From positions 3,546,501-3,610,500 of the forward strand of contig BSWB01000001.1 in NCBI GenBank assembly GCA_033239125.1: a stretch of DNA of 64,000 nucleotides, written 5' to 3'. The notes beneath the pieces were generated by a model. That model saw only the letters and a list, made by a program, of their open reading frames with translations, did no database searches and was not told the origin of the DNA. A program made the translations under genes and the position numbers. This DNA comes from Fagopyrum homotropicum (lineage: Eukaryota > Streptophyta > Magnoliopsida > Caryophyllales > Polygonaceae). Positions 11,867 to 23,554 of this stretch are shown one piece after another. Position 1 is the first letter of the stretch. Every line of letters starts with the position of its first letter.

Positions 11867-12397
11867 ACTTTCATCACCAGCCTATTATCAAGATATTTTG
11901 GGTATACCGGGTTGGTTAATGGGTGTAAGACTTTTGCCCATCATCCGCCTATCACCCGGACTTTACAAGGTTTCAACGGGTCAGCTAGCCATCGGGTGCA
12001 GGTAAAATTTTCAAAATAAACCAAAATGTAATCATCCAATTGTAATATTAACTTGTTGTATTCAATATATATCAAAGGTTGCTAACCTCCCAAATATATG
12101 AAGAAACCGTCTCAAATACCAAAAAGATTATAACCTACATCTGCATCTAGTCTAGATGAGCAAGAAGTACAACACAGTTTTGCTCCTCTAAGCTTCCAAT
12201 ACCTTTAAGCAAAAACTCTTCTACAGCAACTTGCCATAAATTAGACTCCTATGTATATAATTGACAAAATAACAATGGTTTCACCTCTATCTTTCATAAA
12301 GTGGAGTTAATACTCATAACTACACCTTAGGCTTACCAGAAGAACCTGATACATTTACCATTTTTGTGCAAAGCATGTTTTGATTGGAGAACTTCAT

Positions 12398-14554
12398 CTA
12401 CACAATCCAGTCCTCCATTGAAGTAATGTCTCCAGATTCATCATCAGATCTTGCAACCAACTTCCTTTGCTTCAAGTTCATGTTATAGTGCATAAATGCC
12501 AGATCACTTAGCTGCTGCTGTTCTGCATGATTTTTACCATTGTTATTTAGAAGCTTTTCCGCCAAATCTTTCTTCAATCCATATGCTTCGGCGCCATTGC
12601 AGCTCTGACTCAGAACTCGAATAGCTAGATTTTGTAATTCGGGACAGTGGCCTCCAAAAGATGACCACCATGCAGCTGTAGACATTTTTGTTGAAAATGC
12701 TAAACGTTATAGGACAAAAGTATAAAGAACTAATATGACAAATATTTTTCTCAGAGAACTGTAAGCTAAAAAGAGAAGTATTTTCACAAGGAAGGAGTAT
12801 ATACCAGGACTCATACTAATATTTTGGTCGTTCACAGTCCCCCTTAGGAAATCACCTTTGCAGCGCCGTAAGATTTCAATTTGCTTAGTGATTAAGTCTT
12901 GGGTGTGTTTATCTTCCACCATCTTCACAATGGTGGCCAGCAAACCACCAGCAACTTCAGAATCAGCACAGAAATCTTCATCATATATGAACCTCGGGTT
13001 TAAGAAATAACCAGCAGCATGATTATGGCTATGGAGGACATTGTTCCATACATCATCTATTATGTCCCAGTAAGGCACGTATTTAGCTTGTTTGTCCCCA
13101 AGTTCCGTAGAAATTGTTTCCTTCACTTGATCCATGGCCTCGTAGATAAATCCTACGTACGGATCACCATCTCCATTAATCAAGAATAGTAGCTTCACTA
13201 AAGGAATTGTGGCTCTGACAACAGTGTTGATCTTATCCCAGAAAACTTTATCATGCAGTAGAGCAGCAACTCGTTTTCCTTCATATTTTGATGCCCATGA
13301 AGAGAGTATCCATTCCGAAGAAGAAACCAAATTTTCCAAATTCTCTTTTTCAATTAGGATATTCTCCAGTGTCAAAAAAGGCATGGCAGCCTTGAACTTA
13401 GACGGTTTAACGAGATCAAACCTGGGAGTGTAGCTTCTTACTAACTCCAAAGCATCTGCATGGCTGTAAATGAATTTCGTTACTGTCTTCGCCTTACCTA
13501 AGACCTCTTTAACAGAACTTAACAGTCCAATCTTCTCTAACATCTGTGCTACACAGTGGGTAGCACTAACAGTCCAAAATATTGATCTGTGCTTCTCCAT
13601 TAGACACTCACCTACAGCTTTCATAAATTTTGATGCGGTATGGGCAATAATTTGAACAACATTCTGAACCCCAACTTCTGCTAGGACACCTTCAAGTAAA
13701 AGGACAAATCCTTCAACATTATCGACCAAAGATGAAATGTCAAAGGGCTTAATATACACTGCTCCTAAAGGGCAATCTACAATAACAATCAGCAGGTTCC
13801 GACCTCTACCATCAACCCATCCATCAAGCACAATGCTACACCCAGTCCTTGACCAAGAAGCTTTTATAGCCTGCACATGGGTTTTTGTCTCCTTTAGCTC
13901 ATCAGAGAATATCCAACCCTTGAGTTCTTGGATGCTAGGGAAATGGCATGTACTATCACTAGTATTTGACACAACTTCTATCATCTTTTTAAAACTATAA
14001 GATTTTGTAGCATCAAAATCAATGCCATTCTCAATCAGAAATCTACCAATCCACCTCTTAGTCATCAGAGATGATGATTGACGATATTCTCTGATGGAAA
14101 ACCTTTTTTGTTCAGCAGATCCGTCATGCAAATTTGAAGATGATGCTATTGTATTAATTATATTCTCAGAGCAGCTGGATTGTACACGTTTTGCATCCTT
14201 TGGTCCATCAATTTTGGGACCTTCATCCTTCACACGCTTTCGGCTATTCCCATTTGAGTTCGGAATCGGATCTGTAGGACAATCTGCCTTGATAAAGTTT
14301 CCAGCTTCGTGTTTTAGAATTCTGTCCTCTACTATTTTTATCCCACTTCGAAACAGTTCTTTCACACTGGAAGGAACACCTCGACAATCGAGGGTGTTCT
14401 CTTTTATTTTGCCCAGGTGAAGTTGCAGGTAGTCAAACCCTGGAACCACAATTCCACAGTAGTTGCACTGAACTCTTTCATCAAATCGATCGAGGGCCAT
14501 ACCATGTTTATAAACTTCTTCCCTAAGGACTCCATCAACTTCCATCTTAGGCAT
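12398..14554 (-). CDS. BED-finger/DUF659/hAT-dimerisation protein (domesticated or decayed hAT transposase)
   Basis: Two coding exons, 14554-12805 and 12675-12398, join in phase (P-A-A-W-W-S) to give 675 aa. An N-terminal BED-type zinc finger has C30, C33, H45 and C56. A DUF659 transposase core follows (IVLDGW, then ATHCVAQMLEKIG). The C terminus carries the hAT dimerisation block (AAWWSSFGGHCPELQNLAIR, then LSDLAFMHYN). The usual second acidic residue of hAT cores (TDNAS-like) reads AHTAS here, so transposase activity is doubtful. No hAT termini flank the gene, which argues for a host gene of transposase origin. ATG 14554 was chosen because an acceptor-like TTCTGTTAG lies just upstream, implying a 5' UTR intron. 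An in-frame upstream ATG at 14638 would add 28 hydrophobic residues and is probably intronic. Confidence 0.8.
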
Positions 14555-14563
14555 ATCTAACAG

Positions 14564-16331
14564 AAGTATGTGAAAACACAACATAATAAGAATAAAATGC
14601 AATGACAAATAGTAGGAAACATATGACAGCAATCGCAATAGACACTGAAAGATAATAAATACTAACTTTGATGCATACCAACGAAAGATCAGAACACTCT
14701 TGAAATTGATAAAGCTTTTCAGGATCCCATTAGAAATTCACGAAAGCATGTTTGATTGAACATGAGGAAACAAGTAAAGTTTTCAGAAGTTTCAGTAATA
14801 CATGAAGAACTCACTTAACATAGTATCACCCAAAGCCAAAGTGAGATGATCCAAGCATGATGCAAGATCAAAATGACCAAACCTAACGAATTATCACATC
14901 TACTATATTCTACAAGCTCAAGGACGTCTTTGTCACACAGAGTCAAGCCAAGGTGGATAGACATCATAGTCAACCGTGTTCATGCTTGTTAGACATCATA
15001 GAACCGCCCTCAAGTCAGGGTTTTTATCACAAAAATGGGAGAGAGAAACAGGAGAGGGTGACTTTTTAGTTTTTACAATAACTAAAAATTGGGTGATTTC
15101 TTGAAAAGCATAAATGAGTGATTTTATGAATGTTTGAAGTATTCTTTGAAATAAATTAAACATGTGTGATTTTTTTTATAAAAATATAACAAAAATTGCA
15201 AATGTTAAACAATAAAATATATATGGGTTTATTTATTGATTTTTTCCTTCATAAAATGCAAACTCTAAAAAGGTCATGGCTACTCCTTTTGGGCCATTAA
15301 TGTTTTTTTTACAGCAATTGGAATTTGAAGCTGTAAAGACGTAAAATGTTAGAATCTTACAATTCAAATCACAATATATGAATCTATGATTTAGATACCA
15401 TCTTAATGCAAACCAAATTACTGAACCAATTAGGAAAGATACCCTAACCATGACTTTAATAACCTCGGGTTGAGGTTTGTGCTTTTGCTAGATACTAATT
15501 TGTCTATTTGAGTTTCGTGTCACTGCGGTCATGCCATATGCGGGCTGGGCACTCACGGCTGGGCTTGCGATGGCTTTGCTTGGCCTTGAGCTGCAATGGC
15601 TCCATGGGCAAGTGGCTCCTCATTAGTGAGTAGTCAAGGCCGTGCGTTTTTTTGAGCTTGTCTCATGGCTAGGCATCTCACCCGTTTGGCTCAGCACGAT
15701 GGCCACTACGTTATCATCAGGTGTGTCTAGCTCATCTCCCTGGATTGATTGTCCTGTTAGTTGTTGGGAATGGTAGGGTAGTTGTTGAGATGTTGGTATC
15801 ACACACCTCCCATAGCTACAGCGATGCCCATATTATCAATACCAAACGGGCCCTAAACATTTCCATTTCAGCAATTCTTGTGCCCATACTACTTTAAGAA
15901 TATAATCATCATTTGATCAGTCATCACTCAGAATCAGGTGTAAACGGGGGAGAGAAGAAGGCTACAGGTAATCCCTAGCTCGATAGAAGAATGGAGGTGG
16001 TGCTAACAACATCATTCATTACTCGTCGATCAGAAAATATTTGAGGCGAAATTGAACACTGTTTCAAATGTTGCTTCTGTTTTTACCAAATCAACGCATT
16101 CAAAGTATCCGCACCGATAGAAGCAAAAAAAAAAACCTAATTTCACTGACACGGAATATTCAAAGCAATCAAACTTGAATTACACACCTTATCGTCTCAA
16201 TCGAGGAGCAAAACCATCAAAAGGAAACGAGGTTGTTCAATTGAAGAAAAAGGCAAGACTTCCAAGCAGCATTCAAATTTGTAACATAGCAACAAAACTG
16301 AAAGAGAAGAGATGCAGAAGAAGAACTAACC
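14564..16331 (-). other. Probable 5' UTR intron of the hAT-derived gene
   Basis: On the minus strand a donor-like CTCTG|GTTAGT at 16331 and the acceptor just upstream of the start codon at 14554 would define a 1.8-kb intron, with a 5' UTR exon at about 16332-16400. No coding sequence is seen inside. The stretch near 15530-15700 is GC-rich and repeats gctgggc/ggcttg words. At 15825-15855 the end word accaaacgggccctaa resembles a PIF/Harbinger-type MITE terminus, but I could not find its partner. The intron is inferred. Confidence 0.4.
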
Positions 16332-16399
16332 AGAGAATCAGCTGAACGGCACTTTCACCACGGGATCTTCTTCCCAACCAGAATTCTTCGTCTATTGTA

Positions 16400-18346
16400 T
16401 AGGGTTTTTGGTTTTCTGTGATTGTTGTTTATTCATCTGCTGCTGCGAGAAGCATGAACTTACCGTGGTGCGGATAATGCAGTCTTACTTCAGGTTGCGT
16501 CTTATACGTTTTATACGCGAATTTTTAAACCTCTTCAAACCGAGAAGCATGAACTTACCGTGGCGCGGCTTGGGCATTATTTTGATACTTGTTATGAATT
16601 TTTAAAAAAATGTTTGTTTAATTGTTGTACAAATTGTTTTGGATAATAATAACACGTTTTTTCTATAATTTTCTTTTTTTGAAATTGTCTGTGTAATTAA
16701 TTGTTTTTTCACAACCGTCTGTGTAATTGCTTGTGTAGATTTGTTTCTTGTTTACTTGTCGTGAATAGGGGAAAAGTTTTGTTGGAGAACAAAAGAATGA
16801 CCCAATAAATACTTGAGGTTCCGATGGTTAGTTTGAACAACAAAAGAATGACCCAATAAATAATGCTTCTATTTCTGCAGTGCCAACACCAAAGCCAATA
16901 ACTCTCTTTCATAAGTAGAATTCAAACCACAAGACGTATATTATCCAAGTTTGCCGCAACTTATACTAACTCTGCTTGAGCTTAGAGTAGCTTATTGTAG
17001 TTGGGCTTGTCTTAGCCCGGAAAAATTAAGGTGAAGCCTTGGCTTGTCTCGGCACAACTTGCATCAGCTCCCGGTGGCTTGGAAAAGCTCATCGTAGCTC
17101 ATGCCTAATGCAATTTCAATTGTAATTTGTGAAAGACGAAACAAGTGGTTTCTTAATCTCGGTTCTCGAAGTTCAAGTTTCCAATGAGCTTACCTCAAGT
17201 ATATTTTGATGAAGTTTGAGAAGAATTCAAGCACAAATGTCCATTAAACTACAATAAGCTAGCAAGTGAGCTACTTGGTGAGTTAAGCTATTTTGAGTTG
17301 ACCTCATGAGTATTTATGGACCTTCGAGCTTAACCTAGCTAGAATGAGTTAAGTAAAGCTCATTGGTGAAGAAAAAATTCGGAAAAAAAAACTAGCTTTT
17401 TTTTGGTATTCTTGATGACCTAGTTGAGTTAGGCTTGGGCCTTGGGCCTTGGGCTAAAAACGGATAAGGAAACCATAACTTCTCTCAACCGCCTGTAACT
17501 GCTCTCGACCGCTTTGGTGGCAGTTGTTCTCCCTACAAACATGCCCCTTTGTCTATAAAAGGGATAGACATTTGCACTTGTTCTTCATCCCATTTCTAAG
17601 CCATTGTGTCTATAGTTATATTGTATTGACATTGGATAGGATTAAAGGCCGAGTATTGTAAACTTGGAAGAACTTAGAAGTTCTCTTGTATTGACGAGAG
17701 AATAGGTAGCTTCCCTTAGAGTCTTGTTTGGTCAAGATTCTTCTCAAAAGACTTTCATCCATACGTAAGGAAGGAAGTTTTGTACTTGACTTAGTTTGTA
17801 ACATCATTGTCTTATCCCACTAAGATGTTCGTGGTAACCTTATACAGGACGAATATACTTAGAAGGAAAATTCCATCGTGAATGATTCAATCGATAATCC
17901 AAGTCAATTTGAAACATTAAACGTATGCCACCGTATCTTATTTGGTTGTTATAATTGAACTTGTTTTAATATATATGAGGGCAAACGTCTACTCCATTTG
18001 GAGATTACTTTCCTTTAGTTAAATAACCTTTTCAGTAGGATTACATTAATCTTATGCTTATTAAGGCTACATTTACTCATTGATCGAGATTCGAGACCAC
18101 AAGTCATGACATATATAATAATCTCGTCACGTAAATAATCAAGGCTTTTTTACTCACCATCGTGAGATTACGTTCCATAAGTAATTGAATTGTTGTATGC
18201 TTATGATTTTGTTCTCTTGTATGTTAATCCATACACCGAAAATCCAACATTTTTCATATTTGAAATTTTTCCTGGTTGAACTATTTTACGAGTAATTTTA
18301 TTTTATTTTGTTGCACTTGTTATATGAAATTGTGTATATGTTTAGG
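16400..18346. other. Intergenic, possible LTR remnant
   Basis: No gene is supported. A 28-bp word (cgagaagcatgaacttaccg and following bases) occurs at about 16446 and again about 95 bases later. On the minus strand each copy contains the donor-like CACG|GTAAGT. From about 17460 to 18250 the sequence has a TATA-like ctataaaaggg (17552-17562) and a long untranslatable tract ending in ccaaca, which could be a solo LTR. I could not find both ends, so this remains a suggestion. Confidence 0.35.
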
Positions 18347-19330
18347 ATGAACAATTCAAGTGGAGCTACTGGACAAGGGAAAACAAGAAGAAGTAAACCA
18401 CTAATGAGCATGAGCGAATTTTGGATTTAGTATTGGATCTAAAAGGTGATCAACGATGGAGATGTGAAAGTGGCTTCAAAAATGATTTCCTTTAATACTT
18501 GGAGAAAATTATGAAATCCACTATCCCGGAAGTGCACTGACTGCTTCACAAATTGAATCAAAGCTAAAGTAGATGAAGGAGAAATACATTGTCATCCATG
18601 AGATGACCAAATTGTTTGGATTCACATGAGATGACACATCTTGTATGATCAATTGCGAGAAACAAGCTTTTAATGAGTTTTGCAAGGTAAATTTTTATGA
18701 CAATTAATTGACTAATTGCAAGCATAAAACCACCACTATTTATATAACATTGTAATTTTCCCCATATGCATCCTAGGGCCAAAGGTTTATTGAAAACTCC
18801 TTTAGTATATTACATCAAGTTAGAGCTTATCTTTGGTTCTGATCGAAATATCAAAAATCATACCGAAGATGTGGAGGACATGATTCATAATATAAATATT
18901 GAAAATGGTGATCAAGAGACACCGATAGAGGTGGATGCCTTCTCATCCAGTGGCACAACCTCAAGGTCGCCACTTGCAAAGAGGCAAATGTTAGGTGAAA
19001 GTTCACTTTCGGCGGCTAAAAAAAGTAATAGCTTTACGATTGCTCTAGATAAAATCCAAGGGTTTATGGATAAGATAACTAACGCTATGGTGAAATTTGA
19101 GAAGCGTGAGGAACTTCTATCAAAACAAAAAATGAGCTACTTTTCAAGAATTTGTGTTAGCGTGAGTCTCTAATGAAGATGTTATTGATGCACTCGACGT
19201 TATTTTGATTAGTACAAATCGCGTCAAGGCATTCTACAATTGTCCAAATGACCAGTGGAAGAAATTGTGTGTGCAAAAGATTATCGACCGACTTCGTGGT
19301 TCCTCAGACGCAGTTGCTTTTGGTGGTTGA
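18347..19330 (+). pseudogene. Myb/SANT-like domain gene, broken (PIF/Harbinger-associated type)
   Basis: Pieces in different frames read as the plant Myb/SANT-like DNA-binding family: ERILDLVLDLKGDQRWRC, then LEKIMKSTIPGSALTASQIE, then HPRAKGLLKTPLVYYIKLEL followed by IFGSDRN. A Ser-rich linker and a C-terminal stretch ending in KAFYNCPNDQWKKLCVQKI follow. Several in-frame stops and at least one early frameshift prevent translation. A donor-like AAG|GTAAAT at about 18687 may be a decayed intron border. Proteins of this type are often the second protein of PIF/Harbinger transposons or their host derivatives. Function here is lost. Confidence 0.65.
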
Positions 19331-19566
19331 ATGGTGATTTTTGCCTCATCTTTTGAAGTATTTTATGCTCAAACATGTGATATATCTTTATGTTGACAAT
19401 CTTGCTGTTGCTTTAAATTTTTTAGGCATATTTTGGCACATTTTATGGTGAATGACGATGGTATAATTGAATTTTGCTTTTATTTTGATGTTTTTAATAT
19501 GATATGAGGTATCAATACCAAACAGTGATATCAGATATCAAATCTGGTATCGGATATACTAAACAG

Positions 19567-20000
19567 TAGGGGTGTAATACGAGCCAAACGAGCCGAGCAT
19601 CGGCATGCTCAAGCTCGGCTCGTTTATAAGCTAGTCGAGCCCGAGCCGAGCCTAAAATTTATACGAGCTTTAAAACGTGCTCAAGCTTGGCTCGTTTAGA
19701 AAGTGAACGAGCTCGAGCCGAGCTTTTGACGAGCCGAGCCCGAGCCGAGCCCGAGTAGCTCGGCTAAAATAATGTTCCTATAGTGTTATTTTAGCCGAAC
19801 GAGCCGAGCTTTACCCGAACGAGCCGAGCTTTGACATGCTCAAGCTCAGCTTGTATATAAATGAGCCGAGCCCGAGCCGAACCTAAAAATTATACGAGCT
19901 TTAAAATGTGCTCAAACTTGACTCGTTTAGAAAATGAACGAGCTCGAGCCGAGCTTTTGACGAGCCGAGCCCGAGTAGCTTGTCTCATATTACAGCCCTA
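19567..20000. mobile_element. hAT-like MITE built of GAGCCGAGC motifs
   Basis: The ends TAGGGGTGTAATACGAG and (opposite strand) TAGGGCTGTAATATGAG are terminal inverted repeats. The octamer ctaaacag is duplicated exactly at 19559-19566 and 20001-20008, as expected for a hAT insertion. The 434-bp interior is almost entirely GAGCCGAGC, CGAGCC and AGCTCG words in partly repeated order. There is no coding capacity. A decayed relative lies at 44811-44962. Confidence 0.85.
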
Positions 20001-20009
20001 CTAAACAGG

Positions 20010-20740
20010 ATATCACATATCAATATGATACTCATACTTGATATCTGAAATCAGGATATCAATATCAAACAACCCCTAAATTGAATTAAATATGTTAGTT
20101 TGTATAATTTTATGCAATATATAAAATCATGGCTAAAATCTATAATTTTATAAAAAGTAGGGACAAAACTCTAAAGTAAAAAAAACATCCGATGATTGCT
20201 TATTTTAGGTGTAAATATAATAGCCCTTGCAATATAAAAAAGTAAGAAAAGGTAAATTAAAGAATAACATGTGTATGTTAAGTTTATATGAAAACAATAT
20301 ATTATTTTTCATTGACCTTTGAGTACAACTTTAGGATAACATAATAAATTTTAGTCTTGGATTATTACAACGTGCCTAATGTACTTCCAAAGTCTCCAAT
20401 GATTCATCCTATGTAGATCATATGATATTGTTTTTTATTATGGATTTGTAATATAGACAAATAATTATTATTGTATTTTAACATTTCGTACAAGTTTTAA
20501 ATTATCTAAATCAAATTTTAAGATAACGTTGACATAATATACTCCACTTTTTACTCTACAATCTATCACATGTCCTATACTTAAATCTTAAGTTAAAAAG
20601 GTTTGACCTTTATACCCTTCGAATCATACTATATTTTCATTAAAAAGATCGTATTATATTTTTAGCCTAATACGAATGTATAATAATCTCTCACAAATTT
20701 CAAAAAAATGTTCGATTCGTAGGAGTCACAAGACATACAG
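20010..20740. other. AT-rich intergenic, no gene
   Basis: The MITE at 19567 is inserted into a stretch rich in gatatc/tatcaat words (19500-20070) that looks like an older repeat. Beyond it I see only AT-rich spacer with no coding signal. Confidence 0.4.
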
Positions 20741-20743
20741 TTA

Positions 20744-21345
20744 CTCGAACTCGAGACCACTGATTTTGTGGATAAGGTCGTATACTTGTGTACTATCCAC
20801 AAAATCTATGGTCTCGAGTTCAAGCAATTGGGCGTCTTTAAAACTCGTACCGCCCGTGTACTTGTAGTATACAACTCGAACTTGAGACCACTGATTTTGT
20901 AGGTAAGGTCGTCTTGAGTTCGAGCACTCGAAATCACCGATATAAATTCGAGGGGTACGAGTTTTATAAACATACAGTTGCTCGAACTCGAGACCATTGA
21001 TTATGTGGATAAGGCAGTATACTTGTGTACTATCCACAACATCTATAGTCTCGCGTTCAAGTAATCAAGCAATTGGGCGTCTTTAAAACTCGTTTCGTCC
21101 GTGTACTTGTAGTATACCACTCAAACTCGAAACCACTGATTTTGTAGGTAAGGTCGTATACTCAAACTATCCACAGAATCGGTGGTCTCGCATTGGAGTC
21201 TCGGAGACCTTGGAAGTCTTTAAAACTCTAACCGAATTCCTCGAATTCAAGCACGGTGGCCTTGAGGCCTTGAGTTCTCGGAGACCTTGGAAGTCTTTAA
21301 AACTCTAACCGAATTCCTCGAATTCAAGCATGGTGGCCTTGAGAT
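20744..21345. repeat. Tandem array with internal inverted repeats
   Basis: A complex unit beginning ctcgaactcgagaccac at 20744 recurs at about 20983, a period near 239. Each unit holds a hairpin in which gattttgtggata (or a variant) pairs with tatccacaaaat about 20 bases on. Each also carries the word gtctttaaaactc. At 21208-21345 a shorter unit (ccttggaagtctttaaaact and following bases) is repeated twice. The ORFs in it are compositional. No known transposon family is recognised. Confidence 0.65.
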
Positions 21346-21903
21346 CGAGCAATTGGATGCCTTTAAAACTCGAATTCAAGCATAATGCAACGCAACTGCT
21401 AGTTAGCGATAAACCGGCCGGCTATAAAACTCGTACTATACCGGTTCGACTTGAAACCGAAATTCGTTAGGAATTTGTTAGAAAAAAAAGCTCAATATAT
21501 CTCAAACTAATTCCTTGCCTTGGAAGTCCAAAGCAAATGATCTTTTCCCCTGTAGTATTTGCCCATAATTACTTGCTAATTACAGAGAAACAAAAATCAG
21601 ATACAGAGAAGATTACAAAGCTTAGAGAAGAAAAGAAAATCACTGAGTGCCTGAAAACCAAATTCAAGCACAATACAACAGAACTGCTAAGCTATGCCTC
21701 ACATTCACAGTGGTTAGAAAAGGAGGAAAAACCTACAAGCCCCGGGCAGGGACGTGAGCGAAAACGACAGGGAACTTCTGCTCTACGAAACCGAAAAACA
21801 AGGAAAAAAAACAAACTAAATACTCATATTTTGCTCCGGCTTTTCGGTTCGCTGACATTTAGTCTTAAACAAACAAAAATTCGTTGAAGTTTCCCCTTTG
21901 TCA

Positions 21904-23554
21904 TTAAGTTGCTAGCTCGTCGACCTCAGAATGGAAAACAAAGCTCGGAAACGTTGTCGTTATATCCCTGCATTAGGTTATAACCCACCTGTTAAGTAAC
22001 TGAATTTGCTGATGCTTAAAAATGGCGTGCTCGTGTGGTTTTAGGTTACGATTGTAGTGTACCTTAGGTAAGGGAGGGTCATTATCTTCAACAATGAAGG
22101 GTTTCTACCTACGAATTGTTGCCATTCGGATCTGTCGATTTTTCCATCTTGATTCGTGTCTGCGTCTTCAAACGTCTGCAGAAAAATGGCCATGCGAGTT
22201 AGTCATACCATGTAATTTACGAAAAGATGTCTAATCGCGAATAAAAACCGCTCAGAGTTAGAAAACATCGTAAAGAAGACTCGACCCACCTTATCGAGTA
22301 TAATCTCTATTGTTTCATCAGACAACTTCATGTCGGACTCTGACAAAAGGGCTACTAACATTTGCTTGACCTGCAAAATTTGGAGTACAGATACATGCAT
22401 GAATTACTACTAGTTATCAAATAACTTGCAGGATATGTGTAGGAAGTGAATTCCAAATCAGGTTGAGAAAACGCTGAGACATAGATCAGTATTATACCTC
22501 GTGCCGTTCAATAAAGCCAGTGCCATCCAAATCATAGAGCTTAAAAATGACTGTAATACGTAAGAAAACCCGTAAGATAGATAAATCAGTTTGCTGTTCA
22601 GAAGTTCAACAATGAAATATGACAGATAAGATAACTCACAGTCAATCTTGTCTTCTTGTGATACACTCGGATGGAAAACGTTGAGTGATCTTACAAAGTC
22701 ACCAAAGTCAATGAACCCCTTTTGCTTGACATCAAATAAATCAAAGATCTGCATTATAAGACTTTCATGTCAAGCACCTGCAGATTGAAAAACTAACGAC
22801 ACTCGAATGACCGAATGCAAATCTCAAGTCAAGCGCTGCATTGATGACTGCCACCGCTGTATACTCAAACTAAATGAATAGATACATCCATGATGAAAAT
22901 GATCTTTATTCAGAATCAGCCTAAACGCCATTGAAGTTCACGAGAAACATACCCGATTAGCAAAAAGATTTTCCTTCTTTTTGTTCTTGAACAATGCCAA
23001 CTGGAATTCTTCCTGTCAATAAAGGTGCAGAAAATAACTAAGTGAAGAATGAAACCGATAACCAACGAACAACTCAGGCAAACATGCTGAGCAATCAGGG
23101 CATGTAAAAGTCGGAATCACCATGCTCGATTGCTTCAGAGAATTAGTTTACATTTCATGCACTTTATTACTTCAATTAGATCATGGGACTTCCAGTTTCT
23201 TATAACAGATAAAAATGCACATAATCTGGAATGGATTACGGAACACTACACTCGAGTAGGCGGTGACAAATCACAGAGAAAAGCAAAAGATTGAGTACCT
23301 TGCTTATCAACCCATCATCAATCACCGAGCCACTAATACTTTTGAACAGCTCAAATAATGCTTCAACCTCACTTACACTAACTGTGATGAACAAACACAA
23401 AAGACAGATGAAAAAACAACACCGAGCAAGCGAAAAGTCCGGCATCCATCAATACAGATATAATTGACAACTTACAAGCTGTTTGTGATGCAAGAGACAC
23501 AGGGTCTTCATGTCCAGGAAACTGCTTTCGTGCAGTTGAGGAAAAGCAACCCAT
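21904..23554 (-). CDS. CBL1: Calcineurin B-like calcium sensor (CBL1/CBL9 type)
   Basis: This EF-hand calcium sensor recruits and activates CIPK (SnRK3) kinases at the plasma membrane. Coding exons on the minus strand are 23554-23476, 23381-23299, 23012-22953, 22748-22640, 22550-22498, 22370-22290, 22175-22063 and 21967-21904. They give 213 aa, the same length as Arabidopsis CBL1. The N terminus MGCFSS has the N-myristoylation Gly2 and acylatable Cys3. EF-hand 1 is the extended CBL form (about 40-55). The other loops are 80-91, 117-128 (DLDGTGFIERHE) and 161-172 (DTNQDGKIDRSE). The C-terminal FPSF motif at 199-202 contains the Ser phosphorylated by CIPKs in relatives. Residues 26-54 (SEVEALFELFKSI) and the FHSEVDELAT end point to CBL1/9 rather than CBL4. 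All intron borders are GT..AG. A 5' UTR intron is probable (donor near 24120). Confidence 0.93.

Larger units (their letters stand above)
10894..12397. other. Spacer between IPUT1 and the hAT-derived gene
   Basis: The IPUT1 3' UTR probably occupies the first 250 bases. The stretch then holds repeated DNA at 11266-11866 and a plastid-type tRNA insertion at 11485-11558, both listed separately. Its last part (12100-12397) is the likely 3' UTR of the minus-strand gene ending at 12398. No other gene is seen. Confidence 0.5.

Noticed and set aside
13209..14420. Several plus-strand ORFs
   Set aside because: They are antisense shadows of the minus-strand BED/DUF659 gene and show no motifs.
14555..14638. 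Upstream in-frame ATG of the hAT-derived gene
   Set aside because: The added 28 hydrophobic residues do not fit the BED-protein family, and an acceptor-like site separates them from the chosen start.
21537..21887. 116-codon plus-strand ORF next to the CBL gene
   Set aside because: It has Lys/Thr-rich composition, no motif, and lies in the likely 3' UTR or downstream region of the CBL gene. Not supported.
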